From NCBI GenBank assembly GCA_024226515.1, contig JAAELQ010000319.1:1-64000 (forward strand): DNA of 64,000 nt, given 5' to 3'. The notes under the pieces were generated by a model that worked only from the letters and a program-made list of their open reading frames with translations, had not been told where the DNA came from and made no database searches. Below are positions 26,143 through 35,370 of this stretch, one piece after another; within the stretch, counting starts at the first letter, position 1; the number at the start of each line of letters is the position of its first letter. This DNA comes from a bacterium. GTDB lineage: Bacteria; Acidobacteriota; Polarisedimenticolia; Polarisedimenticolales; Polarisedimenticolaceae. A program made the translations under genes and the position numbers.

Positions 26143-28086
26143 TCACGGGCACGCCATCGGCGGGTCCCCGGACTCGTTGCTGTTCCCGTCGACGGTGATG
26201 ATCCGGTAGAAGTGGGTCATGCCGTCGCTCAGATCGCCGGGGGCGACGTACGGTGGCGTCGGAATGATGATCCCCGTATCGGTCAAAGCACTCCCCGGCG
26301 CCGGACCCTCTTTCAGCTTGTAGTTCATCACGCCGCCGCCGGCCACGACCTCGGTCCAGTCCAGCTCGACGTCGTCCGCTCCGCTCTTGTCGACCGTGAG
26401 GTCTACGACCGGCGTGACGAACGACGAGCACGGCGTCGCACCCACCGGGGGATCCGAATCGAAGCCCGGGTTGTCGATCGAGTCGACCGGCCGGGCGACG
26501 TAGTAGTAGGGCGTACCGTCCACCAGGTTGTCGGTGTCGACGTACATGGTGCCGGAGACGCCCGTGGCGATCTGGTTCCCCGGGTTGGGGATGAACGTCG
26601 GCGTCGTGGCGCGGAACAGATCGTATCCCTGCAGGGTTGGCTCCGACGGGGACTGCTGGATCGAGAGCTGCACCGTCTCGCTGTAGGCCAGGGCCGAGAT
26701 CGTCGGCGCCGGTAGCTTGACGCTGACCTTGCGCACGCCCCAGGTCTCCTCCGTATCCGGCGGGTCGGCGAACAGCGTGTTGTCGAAGGTCAGCACGTTG
26801 GTCGTGGAGTCGTTGACCTGCGCATCGGACATCACGATCTGTTGCAGGCTGCCCGACCAGTCCGAGCTGGCGGTCATGGCCGCCTGGCCGAGCACCTGAC
26901 CATTCCCCTGGATGTCGACCTCGCTCGCGGAGTCGACATCGTAGGCCTCGTAGTTGAGCGTCACCTCACCCGCGCGGGCGGGGAAGCGGTACGTGACCAC
27001 GTCGGGGTGCGTCGTGTCGTTACCCGGGTCGGTCATGAAGCCGTAGTCCGGAAGCTGCGGCAGCAGGAGGCCGCCGCTGGTCGACTTCGCCGTGCTCTCA
27101 TTGCTGTTCGGGCTGGCCTGCGCGCTGATCTCGGCCTTCAACACGAAGTAGTACCGCGTGTTGTTGGTGAACCCGGGCTGGACCGCCCCGCTGCCGACGG
27201 GCAGTGCGGTGTCGCCATCGCTGTACGGGCCTCCCGCGGCAGAACCCCAGAGCAACCGGTAGCCGGTGATGTCCGAGGACGGATTCGGCGACCAGTTGAA
27301 GCCGAGCTGACTGCCGGACCCGGTGTCGTAGGCCGAGAGGCTCGTCGGCTGGCAGACCCCGTTGGTGGTTACCGCGACGGATTCGCTCGTGCCCGTGCCG
27401 CAGTCGTTCGTCACCGCGACCTCGTAGTTCGCCACGTCCGCGAATTCGAGCGGGGTGAGATCCAGCGAGTCCGACGTCGCGCCCGGGACGTCGACGGTGT
27501 CCTTCTTCCATTGGTAGGTCGTCGTGCCGGGGCCCGTGGCCGAGACGCTGAGATTGGCCGTGCCGCCGTTGCACGTCGACACCGCAACGGGTCCGGTGAT
27601 CAACGAGGCCTGGAGCGTCCCCGGCGTTTCCATCCCGTCGGCGCGCGACACGGCCCCCCGCGTCGCCACGATGGACGGCGCCAGCGGCAACAACACGTCG
27701 CCCCCGGGATCGCTCGTGATCGTGAATCGCAGCTCCACGATCGGGCCGTCCGGCACGAGCATGTTCGACGGCGAGTGCAGCACCAGGCGCAGCAATCCCG
27801 GCGAGACCACCTGCTGGCCGTCGAGCACGTGATCGGAGGCTCCGATGTGCACCGAGGACCCCGCACCGACAGCCCCGGCATCGAGAATGCCGGGGTCGTA
27901 CGTCACCTCGAACTGCAGCGCGGTCACCGTGCCGTCGTTGGTGAAGTTCACCGGGACCGACGCCACGCTGCCCTGAAAGCCGCATCCCGTATCGCCGGTC
28001 AGCATGGTTTGCGCCGACGCCGGCAGCGCGCCGCCCAGCACCAGCAGAACGACCGTCAGCGGAACCGTCAAGTTCTTCGTGTTCAC
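26143..28086 (-). CDS. Exported cohesin-like / Ig / fibronectin-III protein
   Basis: The 647-residue product has a signal peptide (MNTKNLTVPLTVVLLVLGGA, cut near ASAQ). A cohesin-like beta-sandwich (about 30-165; 'VASVPVNFTNDGTVTALQFEVTYDPGIL' in the family style) comes first. An Ig-like domain (about 170-245, 'TYQWKKDTVDVPGAT'), FN3-like domains (about 250-335, 465-560 and 565-645) and a jelly-roll-like segment between them follow. Cohesins bind dockerins, and a dockerin-like motif is in this operon's 31488-32462 product. It is the last gene of the six-gene run, 9 bp after the preceding one. No catalytic motif is seen, so a binding or scaffolding role is inferred. Confidence 0.75.
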   Translation of the reverse strand: MNTKNLTVPLTVVLLVLGGALPASAQTMLTGDTGCGFQGSVASVPVNFTNDGTVTALQFEVTYDPGILDAGAVGAGSSVHIGASDHVLDGQQVVSPGLLRLVLHSPSNMLVPDGPIVELRFTITSDPGGDVLLPLAPSIVATRGAVSRADGMETPGTLQASLITGPVAVSTCNGGTANLSVSATGPGTTTYQWKKDTVDVPGATSDSLDLTPLEFADVANYEVAVTNDCGTGTSESVAVTTNGVCQPTSLSAYDTGSGSQLGFNWSPNPSSDITGYRLLWGSAAGGPYSDGDTALPVGSGAVQPGFTNNTRYYFVLKAEISAQASPNSNESTAKSTSGGLLLPQLPDYGFMTDPGNDTTHPDVVTYRFPARAGEVTLNYEAYDVDSASEVDIQGNGQVLGQAAMTASSDWSGSLQQIVMSDAQVNDSTTNVLTFDNTLFADPPDTEETWGVRKVSVKLPAPTISALAYSETVQLSIQQSPSEPTLQGYDLFRATTPTFIPNPGNQIATGVSGTMYVDTDNLVDGTPYYYVARPVDSIDNPGFDSDPPVGATPCSSFVTPVVDLTVDKSGADDVELDWTEVVAGGGVMNYKLKEGPAPGSALTDTGIIIPTPPYVAPGDLSDGMTHFYRIITVDGNSNESGDPPMACP

Positions 28087-28095
28087 GTCGTCCTC

Positions 28096-31000
28096 CTAGT
28101 TCCGCGAGAGGGTGCGATGACCGAACTGCACGACGATGTCTTCGATCTCGTCGATCCGTGTGTCGTCGAGCACCGCCTCGAACTTCCAGCCCGTGGCTGC
28201 GACGCTGCGTTGCTGGAAGTCGCGCACTGCGCCGTTCGGTGGGTTCTCGGGATCTTGCAGGTCGCAGTCCGGAGCGACCGGATCCGGCAGCATGTTGCCG
28301 ATCTGCAACGTCGAAGATTGGTCGTCGGTGAACGCCCAGTCGTCCAACTGCACGTCGAAGTACCAGAAGCGGCTCGAGTAGACCCGGGCCTCGTTCTGGA
28401 GCAACGACGGATTCTGCGGATCGGGTGTACCGGCATGCTCGTTGCGCACGAACACGCTACCGCCGTAGGAGAGCTGGCCGGTCAAGGCGACGGAGAGGCC
28501 CGGCATGATGACCTTGGTCCAGTTGATCTTGTCGTTCCAGGTCGTCTCGGCGTAGAACACGTGCTGCGGCGGCGGTGGTGTGTTCAGGTTGCGCGCCGTC
28601 GTGAAGTGCAGCACGACGTTGTCCGATCCGTCTCGGTTGTCGCGCAGCACCTGCCGGAACGCCGCCAGATCCTCCGCGTCGTCCCCGAGGTTGAGGAAGT
28701 CGTGACGCAACGAGTACGGCGAGCAGCGATGGGTCGAAGGGTGCGTCGTAGCGGTCGTGTTGTAGTCCTGCAGCGCCGAGACGATCTTCCGAAGATCCTC
28801 GGCGTTGCGCGCCTCGTAGACCGAGTTGACCGAGTAGTGATCGTTCGGGGGAGCCATCGGCCACTCGTGCCCGCCTCCGGGCAAATCCGAGAGCACGATG
28901 TTCCACTTGTACTCCAACGCCCGCGCCAGGAAGAAGACCCATTTCTGCGCGTCCGCGAAGACCAGCTCGGCCTCGGCCATCGCGTGGTCGAGGCGGACCC
29001 GGTGGATCGGGTCGGCAAAGTAGCGCGAAGCCAGCACGATCGTGTCCTGCTCCTGCCTGCGCTCGAGGTCGTGCCATTCGCGGTACAGCGCGGCCAGGCG
29101 AGCCTGCTCCTGTTTGACCGTCAGGTGAGCCTCGGCCGAATCGACCGCGATCTCGTTCATCTGCAGCAGCATCTTCTTGATCGTCGCCTTCTCGTTGACG
29201 TCGAGAACGCTGACTCCGACCTCGATGATCTCCGCCTCCTCGTCGGCCGCGAGCTGCTCTTTCTGTCCCATCAGGCGGCCCTTGTCACGCTCGTAGTCAG
29301 CCTGCACCGCGCCGTTCGCCGCGCTCATCGCCGCCGAGGCGAGGCCGGTCCCGACCCCCAGCGCGATCGACGCCGGGTTGAACATGCTGATCGACGAGAG
29401 GCCTCCCATCAGACCATTGACCGCGTCCGTCGCGGCCTGCATCTCGGCCTGTTTGGCGTTGATCTCCCCGATGCGCTCCGAGAGGTCCTTCTGCTTGTTG
29501 CCGTACTTGACCTTGACGTTGGCCATGTGGTGCTGCAGCCCGACCTCTTTCGCGTGGCGCTCGGTCTCGATCTGGATTTCCTTGTTGAGGTTCTCGAGGC
29601 GAACGGTGTTGCGTTGCACGCCCTGGTTGGCGATGTCGATGCTGACCCGTTGCTGGTAGATCTCGCCGCTCGTGTTGTCGAGCGGTGTGTAGTACGCCGA
29701 GGTGTGGACGAGCGGATCGCACGCACTGTCCGCACACGGATCGCAGCCGACGATGATCGCGATCCGGTCGCAGAAGTCGTCCTGCTGAGCCGAGAACTGC
29801 TGAGCGAGCTGGTCCTGATCCGAGCGGTATCCGTCGTACGCTTCCTGGGCGGTCGTTGCCGTTGTTTCGGCCTGTTCCAATCGGCCGCTCGACTGCATCG
29901 TCAGCTCTTCTTCCAGCACCTCGAACGTCGTGCGGTCCGGGTTTGGAGGCTGATGCGTCGCGTTGACCAGCATGACGAAGTCGTCGGAGAAGCCGAGCGG
30001 GTTCGACCCGCCCTGGATCACGTTGCGCTGCTCCGCCATGTCGTTCAACGCGCTGCGCCAGCGGTTCACGGCGGCGTCGAGACCCGAACCCGTGGGTTCG
30101 GTGGCGGGCGCCGCGCCCAGCAGCAACATCCCGTCGAGGTACAGCCGCTGCTGCGTTTCCTTCACCATCTGCAATGCGAGTTGTTCGTCGCCGGGGTTGT
30201 CACCGCGGGCGACGTAGCGTCGCGCGAGCTCTCCCGTCACCTCGGCGTACTCGGCCAGCAGGTCGAAGACGAGCACCAGATCCTTGTAGCCGCCGTAGAG
30301 CGAGCCGCCCGGGAAGTCGGTCGTCACCGGCGTCGGCGAACCGTTGTCCTGGAACATCGCGACCGCGTGCGCGCGCCCCAGCGCCTCTTCCTTCCACACG
30401 TAGTGGCCGTAGAGGTCGCCGGCGTTGCTCGAGTCGAACGAGCCGACGTCGATCCCCATCGGATCGTTGAGCAGCTCGAAGTAGCCGGCCAGAGCGAAGC
30501 GGAAACCGCCGGGCTCGGCGACCGTCGCCGGGTCGAAGCCCATCGGACAGTCCGGCACGGCGTCGCCGTTCTGCCCGCACGGCACGTCCAGCGTGCGGCA
30601 CGGGGTGAACGCGCCGCTGCTCGAACAGCCGTACAGAGCGGCCTCGTAGCCCTGGATCTCCTTGGCCAGGATCTCGCCGGGTAGTGCGGCCGGATCGAGC
30701 AGCCGTTGACGTACCGCATCGATGCGAAGCGCCTTGGCGAACGACAGCTCGGCCACGACCCGGTCGTAGTACAGGTCGAGTAGGGCGTTGCGCAACTCGG
30801 TCGAGGTCGGCAGGTACTTCAGGGCGTTTCGCAGCGTGCGCTCGGCCTTCTGCGTCCGCTCGCGCTCGGTGTCGGTGTAAAAGCTGCCCATCGTGCGCAG
30901 ATCGTTGCCGATACGCGCCTCGAGCCGGTTGACGACGCGGAACGAAGTCGCGCCGCAGGTCTCCCCGGTGCCGGGGCAGTCCGCGTCCTGCGTGCAGCCG

Positions 31001-31491
31001 ACGGGGTGCTCGCCCGTGCAGACGCCGAGCATTTCCTTGCCGTACATCAGGTCCTTGTAGCGGAACGCCGCGTTGTCCCTGCAGTACGGCCCCGTCGCGG
31101 CGTCGTCCGTGCATCCGGGATCCTGGTCGGCGTCCTGGTAATACAGCAGCCCCTTGGCGCGATTGAGCGCCTCGCTCTGCAGTGCCGCGAAGGGCTGTCC
31201 CGTGCTGATCGGCTGTCCGGAGCTCGAATGGATCATGTAGTACTGCCCGTCGTTCGGCGTGCCCGCGCCGGGCGTCGATCCGACGGCGCCGGTGTTCGTT
31301 CCGCTCAGGAAGGTGGATCCCGACGAGGCGCCGCTGGGCGCGGGGTTCTCCTCGCTGATCGGGTTGCGGTAGTCGCCGTGGGCAGCCTGCGTCTCGTCCT
31401 GCTCGTCTTGCGGCACGAATGCGCCGATCGCTGCGGGGAAGGCGAGGAGAACGAGCAAGAGCCCGGTGCGTGGAACGATTCGCTTGGTCAT
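28096..31491 (-). CDS. Large exported helical protein, Tc-toxin-A-like C-terminal half (tentative)
   Basis: The product has 1131 residues with a signal peptide (RTGLLLVLLAFPAAIGAF). The first 500 residues are helical with several Cys pairs and are not recognised. Roughly 560-860 is a long coiled coil interrupted by a hydrophobic Gly/Ala/Ser hairpin (MFNPASIALGVGTGLASAAM), then 'LYREWHDLERRQEQD' and an aromatic helix ending ALEYKWN. The C-terminal 250 residues are beta-rich and end 'DDTRIDEIEDIVVQFGHRT'. This order recalls the pore and TcB-binding region of Tc toxin A subunits. ATGA overlap couples it to the upstream gene. The frame is open further upstream, but signal peptide and overlap fix the start at 31491. 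No TcB/TcC gene is nearby. Confidence 0.7.
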   Translation of the reverse strand: MTKRIVPRTGLLLVLLAFPAAIGAFVPQDEQDETQAAHGDYRNPISEENPAPSGASSGSTFLSGTNTGAVGSTPGAGTPNDGQYYMIHSSSGQPISTGQPFAALQSEALNRAKGLLYYQDADQDPGCTDDAATGPYCRDNAAFRYKDLMYGKEMLGVCTGEHPVGCTQDADCPGTGETCGATSFRVVNRLEARIGNDLRTMGSFYTDTERERTQKAERTLRNALKYLPTSTELRNALLDLYYDRVVAELSFAKALRIDAVRQRLLDPAALPGEILAKEIQGYEAALYGCSSSGAFTPCRTLDVPCGQNGDAVPDCPMGFDPATVAEPGGFRFALAGYFELLNDPMGIDVGSFDSSNAGDLYGHYVWKEEALGRAHAVAMFQDNGSPTPVTTDFPGGSLYGGYKDLVLVFDLLAEYAEVTGELARRYVARGDNPGDEQLALQMVKETQQRLYLDGMLLLGAAPATEPTGSGLDAAVNRWRSALNDMAEQRNVIQGGSNPLGFSDDFVMLVNATHQPPNPDRTTFEVLEEELTMQSSGRLEQAETTATTAQEAYDGYRSDQDQLAQQFSAQQDDFCDRIAIIVGCDPCADSACDPLVHTSAYYTPLDNTSGEIYQQRVSIDIANQGVQRNTVRLENLNKEIQIETERHAKEVGLQHHMANVKVKYGNKQKDLSERIGEINAKQAEMQAATDAVNGLMGGLSSISMFNPASIALGVGTGLASAAMSAANGAVQADYERDKGRLMGQKEQLAADEEAEIIEVGVSVLDVNEKATIKKMLLQMNEIAVDSAEAHLTVKQEQARLAALYREWHDLERRQEQDTIVLASRYFADPIHRVRLDHAMAEAELVFADAQKWVFFLARALEYKWNIVLSDLPGGGHEWPMAPPNDHYSVNSVYEARNAEDLRKIVSALQDYNTTATTHPSTHRCSPYSLRHDFLNLGDDAEDLAAFRQVLRDNRDGSDNVVLHFTTARNLNTPPPPQHVFYAETTWNDKINWTKVIMPGLSVALTGQLSYGGSVFVRNEHAGTPDPQNPSLLQNEARVYSSRFWYFDVQLDDWAFTDDQSSTLQIGNMLPDPVAPDCDLQDPENPPNGAVRDFQQRSVAATGWKFEAVLDDTRIDEIEDIVVQFGHRTLSRN

Positions 31492-32462
31492 GGCGCCACG
31501 TCCTCCAGCGTTGCTTCGTGGTCGTTCGGTTCGGCGTTCTCCCGCATCAGCGTGAACTCGGTGTTGATCGTGCGGTTCAACCCGGCCCGACCGTCGACGG
31601 TCAGCTCCTCCTCGGCGACGCCGTGGATCAGCATCTCGCCGACGTCCTGAAAACTGTCGGACGATTCCGCGTCGAGCCGGATCGTCCGCCGGACGGTGTT
31701 GCCGAACGACGTCGCGCCGCTGAGCGGGATCGCGTCGACGTCGGCGCTGAACGTTCCGGCCCCGGGGTCGAACGCCACGCCGGTCGCCGCGTGTTCGCCG
31801 GGCGGCAGGAAGCCGTTGCCGTCCGGGTCGCCGACGAACGCCGCGGTGACACCGCCCGCGGTCGACTGGATCAGGTTGAGGTTGAAGTGAACCGTCGCGC
31901 CGTCCTCGTGCATCGTCCCGTGCCACACCGCGTCGTTGTCGTGGATGTGCAGGCGATGCACCAGCACGCTGCCGAGGCCGTAGTCCGGCCCCGCCGTGAG
32001 GGTGAGCACGATCGTCCCCGTTCCCTCGCTGATCACCGCGTCGTCGATGATGTCGATCGGGATGTCGACCGAGGTGCCGGCGACCGCGACCGTACCGGAC
32101 GGCGCGGTGTAGTCGTCGCCCTCGACGGCCCCATCGCCCTGGCCCACCGCGGTGTAGCTCAGCGTGCCGTTGACGGGTTGCTTGAACTTGACCGTGACCA
32201 TCGCTGTGCCGACGCCCTCGTCGACGGTGGTCGACGCCAGGTCGAAGTCGGCTTCGAGGTGACAGCGGAACTGCAGGCAGACGATGTCGGCCACGTCGAC
32301 CTGTGCGTCGCCGTTGAGGTCGTACGTCGGATTGGTGTCACCGGTGTGGATCGCGTCCAGCAGGTCCTGCAGTGTCTGCGCGCTCGCGGGCGCCGCCAGC
32401 AGGACGAGGCTGACGAGCAGCACCTGACCGAGGCGAGAATGGACTCTCTTTCGCATCGTCAT
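31488..32462 (-). CDS. Exported dockerin-like / Calx-beta protein
   Basis: The 324-residue product has a signal peptide (LGQVLLVSLVLLAAPASAQ). Next comes a single dockerin-type calcium loop, DLNGDAQVDVAD at about 48-59, preceded by 'LQDLLDAIHTGD'. A Calx-beta domain spans about 75-175 ('TTVDEGVGTAMVTVKFKQPV', 'GDDYTAPSGTVAVAGTS', 'ISEGTGTIVLTL'). The remaining 150 residues are beta-rich and unassigned. Both recognised modules bind calcium. It overlaps its neighbours by 4 bp on both sides. A cohesin-like partner is encoded at the end of the operon. Confidence 0.8.
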   Translation of the reverse strand: MTMRKRVHSRLGQVLLVSLVLLAAPASAQTLQDLLDAIHTGDTNPTYDLNGDAQVDVADIVCLQFRCHLEADFDLASTTVDEGVGTAMVTVKFKQPVNGTLSYTAVGQGDGAVEGDDYTAPSGTVAVAGTSVDIPIDIIDDAVISEGTGTIVLTLTAGPDYGLGSVLVHRLHIHDNDAVWHGTMHEDGATVHFNLNLIQSTAGGVTAAFVGDPDGNGFLPPGEHAATGVAFDPGAGTFSADVDAIPLSGATSFGNTVRRTIRLDAESSDSFQDVGEMLIHGVAEEELTVDGRAGLNRTINTEFTLMRENAEPNDHEATLEDVAP

Positions 32463-33931
32463 CTCCCCCCCGTGGCCTGCAGGTCCGTAGGCTGTCCGGC
32501 GTCGGTGGTTGCCGGAGACGATGGTTGGCCGCCGTATCGCGCGTAATAGTCAGCGTCCGAGACGACCGGCCGGTGGTCGGCGTGGTCGCGTCGTGTGGCC
32601 TGAATCATGAACGAGATCTCGTACGAGCCCTCGCCGTCGAACAGTTCGGCCACCTCGATTCTGTCCTCGGCGATCGATTCGACGCCGAGGCCACGGGACT
32701 CGAACGAATGCGGCGTCACGTCGACGGTGATCGTCTCGGGGATCGACAGCACGTGAAAGTGCTCGGGAAGCTCGAGCGTCGCGCGCCCGTCGACGAGCTG
32801 TGCCCGGCCGCGCCAGAACATCGCCCCTTCAGGCCCCTCGCGGCTGACGTAGACGATGCGATGCCCGGGTCGAGTCGGGTGCTCGACGACGAACTGCTTC
32901 GTGTCGCCGAAGACACTCCCCATGTTGGCGTTGTCAACGCTGAGCCTGGCCTTGCCCACGGCGGCGGAGTCATACACTTCCAGATAGCCGACGTTGGCGT
33001 TGGCGCCGCGCTGAGATACGACGTTCACCATTCCGTTCGGCCCGTAGACGTACAGCGCTCCTTCCAGCGTGCTCAGGACGCTCATTCGGGCTCGAGTGAC
33101 GCCGCCAGCGTCCCGAACTTCCACCTTGCCGCCGGTAGAGTTCGTGTCCATGACGACGTTGAGCATGCCGTTCGGTCCAAGGGCGTTCAAGAACCCCGAG
33201 TCCGATGAGACAGCGAGCTCCGCTCGAATCACCTCGGAGGCGTCTAGGACGTTCACGGTCCCCCGATCGGCGTTCCCGCCGTGGCCCGCCATGACGACGT
33301 TGAGCATGCCGTTCGGCCCGCGAAGCCTGAGGACTCCCTGGCTGTCTGCCGGCTCGACATAGATCGTGCCTCGCGCGTTGTTCTGATTGTTGAGCAGTCG
33401 CAACTGTCCGAAGTCTTCGGAGAGCGCTCTCAACTCCATGTTGAAGTTCGTGGCCGCAAGGAGCTCGAGCTTCGGCGCGTTGGCACCGGAGGTCGCCGTT
33501 CGAACCTGTTCGTGCAGCCTCGCCGCCGAGTCGGACTGCCTGGAGAACGGCGCCGAGAGCAGCTGCTGTCGCGGCAGGATCTCCCCCCCGACGGGGCCCC
33601 CAGGTGGGCCGGTCTTGATCCCTAGGTACAGGTGTTCCTTGGTGATCACCCCGTTCAGCGTACCGGCGCCGCCTCCCAGAACGACGCTGGCGTACCCATC
33701 CGTGACCGTGACAGGGTCGTGGCTCTCGGTCCACGGGCATGCCGCGCCGTCGTTCGGCCCCTCGCAGATCGAGAACTCGATACGATAGTCGCCGCTGGCC
33801 AGCTGCTGTCCGCCGGCGTCTGTGATCTTGCCCTGGAAGCTGATGTTGCCCGGCGCTCCGGCCGGCACGGGCTGCCCGAGAGCGGCGCCGAGCAGGGCGG
33901 CGAGCACGAGAATCCGAATTCTGCGCTTCAT
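32459..33931 (-). CDS. Exported fibre-like repeat protein, paralogue 1
   Basis: The 490-residue product has a signal peptide, then an N-terminal domain of the type in many tail-fibre-like secreted proteins ('ISFQGKITDAGGQQLASGDY', 'LPRQQLLSAPFS'). Tandem repeats of about 43-45 residues follow, each marked by GPNGMLNVV or GPNGMVNVV plus an 'ARMSV'-like turn. A shared C-terminal beta domain contains 'HPTRPGHRIVYVSREGPEGA', 'MFWRGRAQL' and 'LPEHF'. The repeats probably form a beta-helix or trimeric stalk. It overlaps the genes on both sides by 4 bp. The last 25 residues are a Thr/Pro/Gln tail absent from the paralogues. Confidence 0.8.
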   Translation of the reverse strand: MKRRIRILVLAALLGAALGQPVPAGAPGNISFQGKITDAGGQQLASGDYRIEFSICEGPNDGAACPWTESHDPVTVTDGYASVVLGGGAGTLNGVITKEHLYLGIKTGPPGGPVGGEILPRQQLLSAPFSRQSDSAARLHEQVRTATSGANAPKLELLAATNFNMELRALSEDFGQLRLLNNQNNARGTIYVEPADSQGVLRLRGPNGMLNVVMAGHGGNADRGTVNVLDASEVIRAELAVSSDSGFLNALGPNGMLNVVMDTNSTGGKVEVRDAGGVTRARMSVLSTLEGALYVYGPNGMVNVVSQRGANANVGYLEVYDSAAVGKARLSVDNANMGSVFGDTKQFVVEHPTRPGHRIVYVSREGPEGAMFWRGRAQLVDGRATLELPEHFHVLSIPETITVDVTPHSFESRGLGVESIAEDRIEVAELFDGEGSYEISFMIQATRRDHADHRPVVSDADYYARYGGQPSSPATTDAGQPTDLQATGGR

Positions 33932-35370
33932 GGCTCATCCTCCTGCAGGCCGTAGTGATCTCGATAGGCTTCCTCGCTCATCACCGGCTCGTGACCGGCG
34001 TGCCTGCGGCGCGTCGCCAGGACCTCGTACGAGACCTCGTAGGATCCGCGGCCGCCGTGCAGCTCGCCGAGCTTGATCCGCTCCCCCTCGATCCCGCCGA
34101 CCGCGACGCCCTTCGACTCGTAGGAGTGCGGTGTGAGTCGCACGGTCAGCGAGCCCGGAAGGGCCAGCGCCGCAAAGTGCTCCGGTAGCGTCAGCGTCGC
34201 CCGCCCTTGCTCGAGGCGCACCCTCCCGCGCCAGAACATCGCCGCCTCCGGCCCCTCGACGCTGACATAAATGATGCGATGGCCCGGGCGATCCGGGTGA
34301 TCGACGACGAAGTTCTTCGAGTCGGCGTGGAAGTTGCCCATGCCCAGCTTGTCGATCGTGATCCACGCCTTGGTCTGGCCGCTCGAGTCCTTGACCGCCA
34401 CCTGTCCGGAGTTGTCGTTTCCGGAGTTGCCCATGTAGAGGTTCTGGCTGTTGTTTTCACCGTTGAGGATGATTCGCCCCGAGTTGTTGTCGGACTCGGC
34501 ACGCATTTCGCCCTTGACCTCTCCGGTCGCCCGGAGGACGCGCAGCCGGCCCATGTCGTTGTTGTTGTCGTGGCGATCGACGGTCACGATGGGATTGTTG
34601 CTCGTGTGCCTCAGGCGGATGTAGCCGACACCCGCAGAGTCGACCCCCATGGCGGCGCGTTCGCCGAAGGACTCGTTGAGCAGCTGAATCCGACCGTAGT
34701 CGTGATTCGACGGGTCGGACCCCACGATGACGTTGGGGCTGCCGTTGGGTCCCGTGAGCTCCAGGAGTCCGCTGTTGTCGTTCGGCACGCTTGCCAGCCG
34801 GACTCGTTTGGTTCCACCGGCATCGTGCAGCGTCAGCGCCCCGTGCCAGTGGTCCGACGGGTCGGACGTCAGCTCGAAGTTGCGATTGCCGTTGACGCCG
34901 TCGCCGAGCAGCCGTCCCGTGCCGTCCGGATCGTTGTCGGTTCGCACCGCACCGACAAGCTTGTCGGTGTTCTGACTGGACATCGAGTACGGCACCGAGA
35001 CCATCTGCTGACGAGGAACCAGCTCCGCGCCCACGGATCCGCCCGACGGTCCGACGCTGATCGAGAGATAGCGGCTCTCCTCACCGAACACTCCGCTCAA
35101 CGAATCCGCCGCGCCCAGCACGACGGCAAACCGGCCATCGAACACCGGAACCGGATCGTGGACCTCGGGGCCCCACTGAAGGCTCCCCCCCGTCGCCGCG
35201 TCGAAGATCCTCAACTCGAGGAGATAGTTGCCGTCGGCGAACGGCTGGCCGGACGTCTGGGCGATGTGGCCCTGATAATGGATCTCCGTCGGTGCCCCCG
35301 CCGGTGCCGGCGCCGCCGCGAGGCCGCACGCGAGTAGAACGATGCAGCCGTGAATCGTCCGCAGTCTCAT
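33928..35370 (-). CDS. Exported fibre-like repeat protein, paralogue 2
   Basis: This 480-residue paralogue of the flanking genes has the same order: signal peptide (GCIVLLACGLAAAPAPAGA), N-terminal domain ('IHYQGHIAQTSGQPFADGNY', 'LVPRQQMVSVPYSM'), degenerate beta repeats rich in Asn/Asp/Gly ('LLELTGPNGSPNVIVG', 'DNNNDMGRLRVLRATG'), and the conserved end domain ('HPDRPGHRIIYVSVEGPEAA', 'LPEHFAAL'). The central repeats differ most among the three, while both ends are conserved. This suggests selection for different lengths or surfaces with common anchoring and capping. 4-bp overlaps link it to both neighbours. Confidence 0.8.
   Translation of the reverse strand: MRLRTIHGCIVLLACGLAAAPAPAGAPTEIHYQGHIAQTSGQPFADGNYLLELRIFDAATGGSLQWGPEVHDPVPVFDGRFAVVLGAADSLSGVFGEESRYLSISVGPSGGSVGAELVPRQQMVSVPYSMSSQNTDKLVGAVRTDNDPDGTGRLLGDGVNGNRNFELTSDPSDHWHGALTLHDAGGTKRVRLASVPNDNSGLLELTGPNGSPNVIVGSDPSNHDYGRIQLLNESFGERAAMGVDSAGVGYIRLRHTSNNPIVTVDRHDNNNDMGRLRVLRATGEVKGEMRAESDNNSGRIILNGENNSQNLYMGNSGNDNSGQVAVKDSSGQTKAWITIDKLGMGNFHADSKNFVVDHPDRPGHRIIYVSVEGPEAAMFWRGRVRLEQGRATLTLPEHFAALALPGSLTVRLTPHSYESKGVAVGGIEGERIKLGELHGGRGSYEVSYEVLATRRRHAGHEPVMSEEAYRDHYGLQEDEP

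Noticed and set aside
26842..30684. A 1280-codon open frame antisense to the cohesin-like and coiled-coil genes
   Set aside because: The minus-strand genes have signal peptides, ribosome sites and overlaps; the antisense product is Arg/Val/His-rich without domains.
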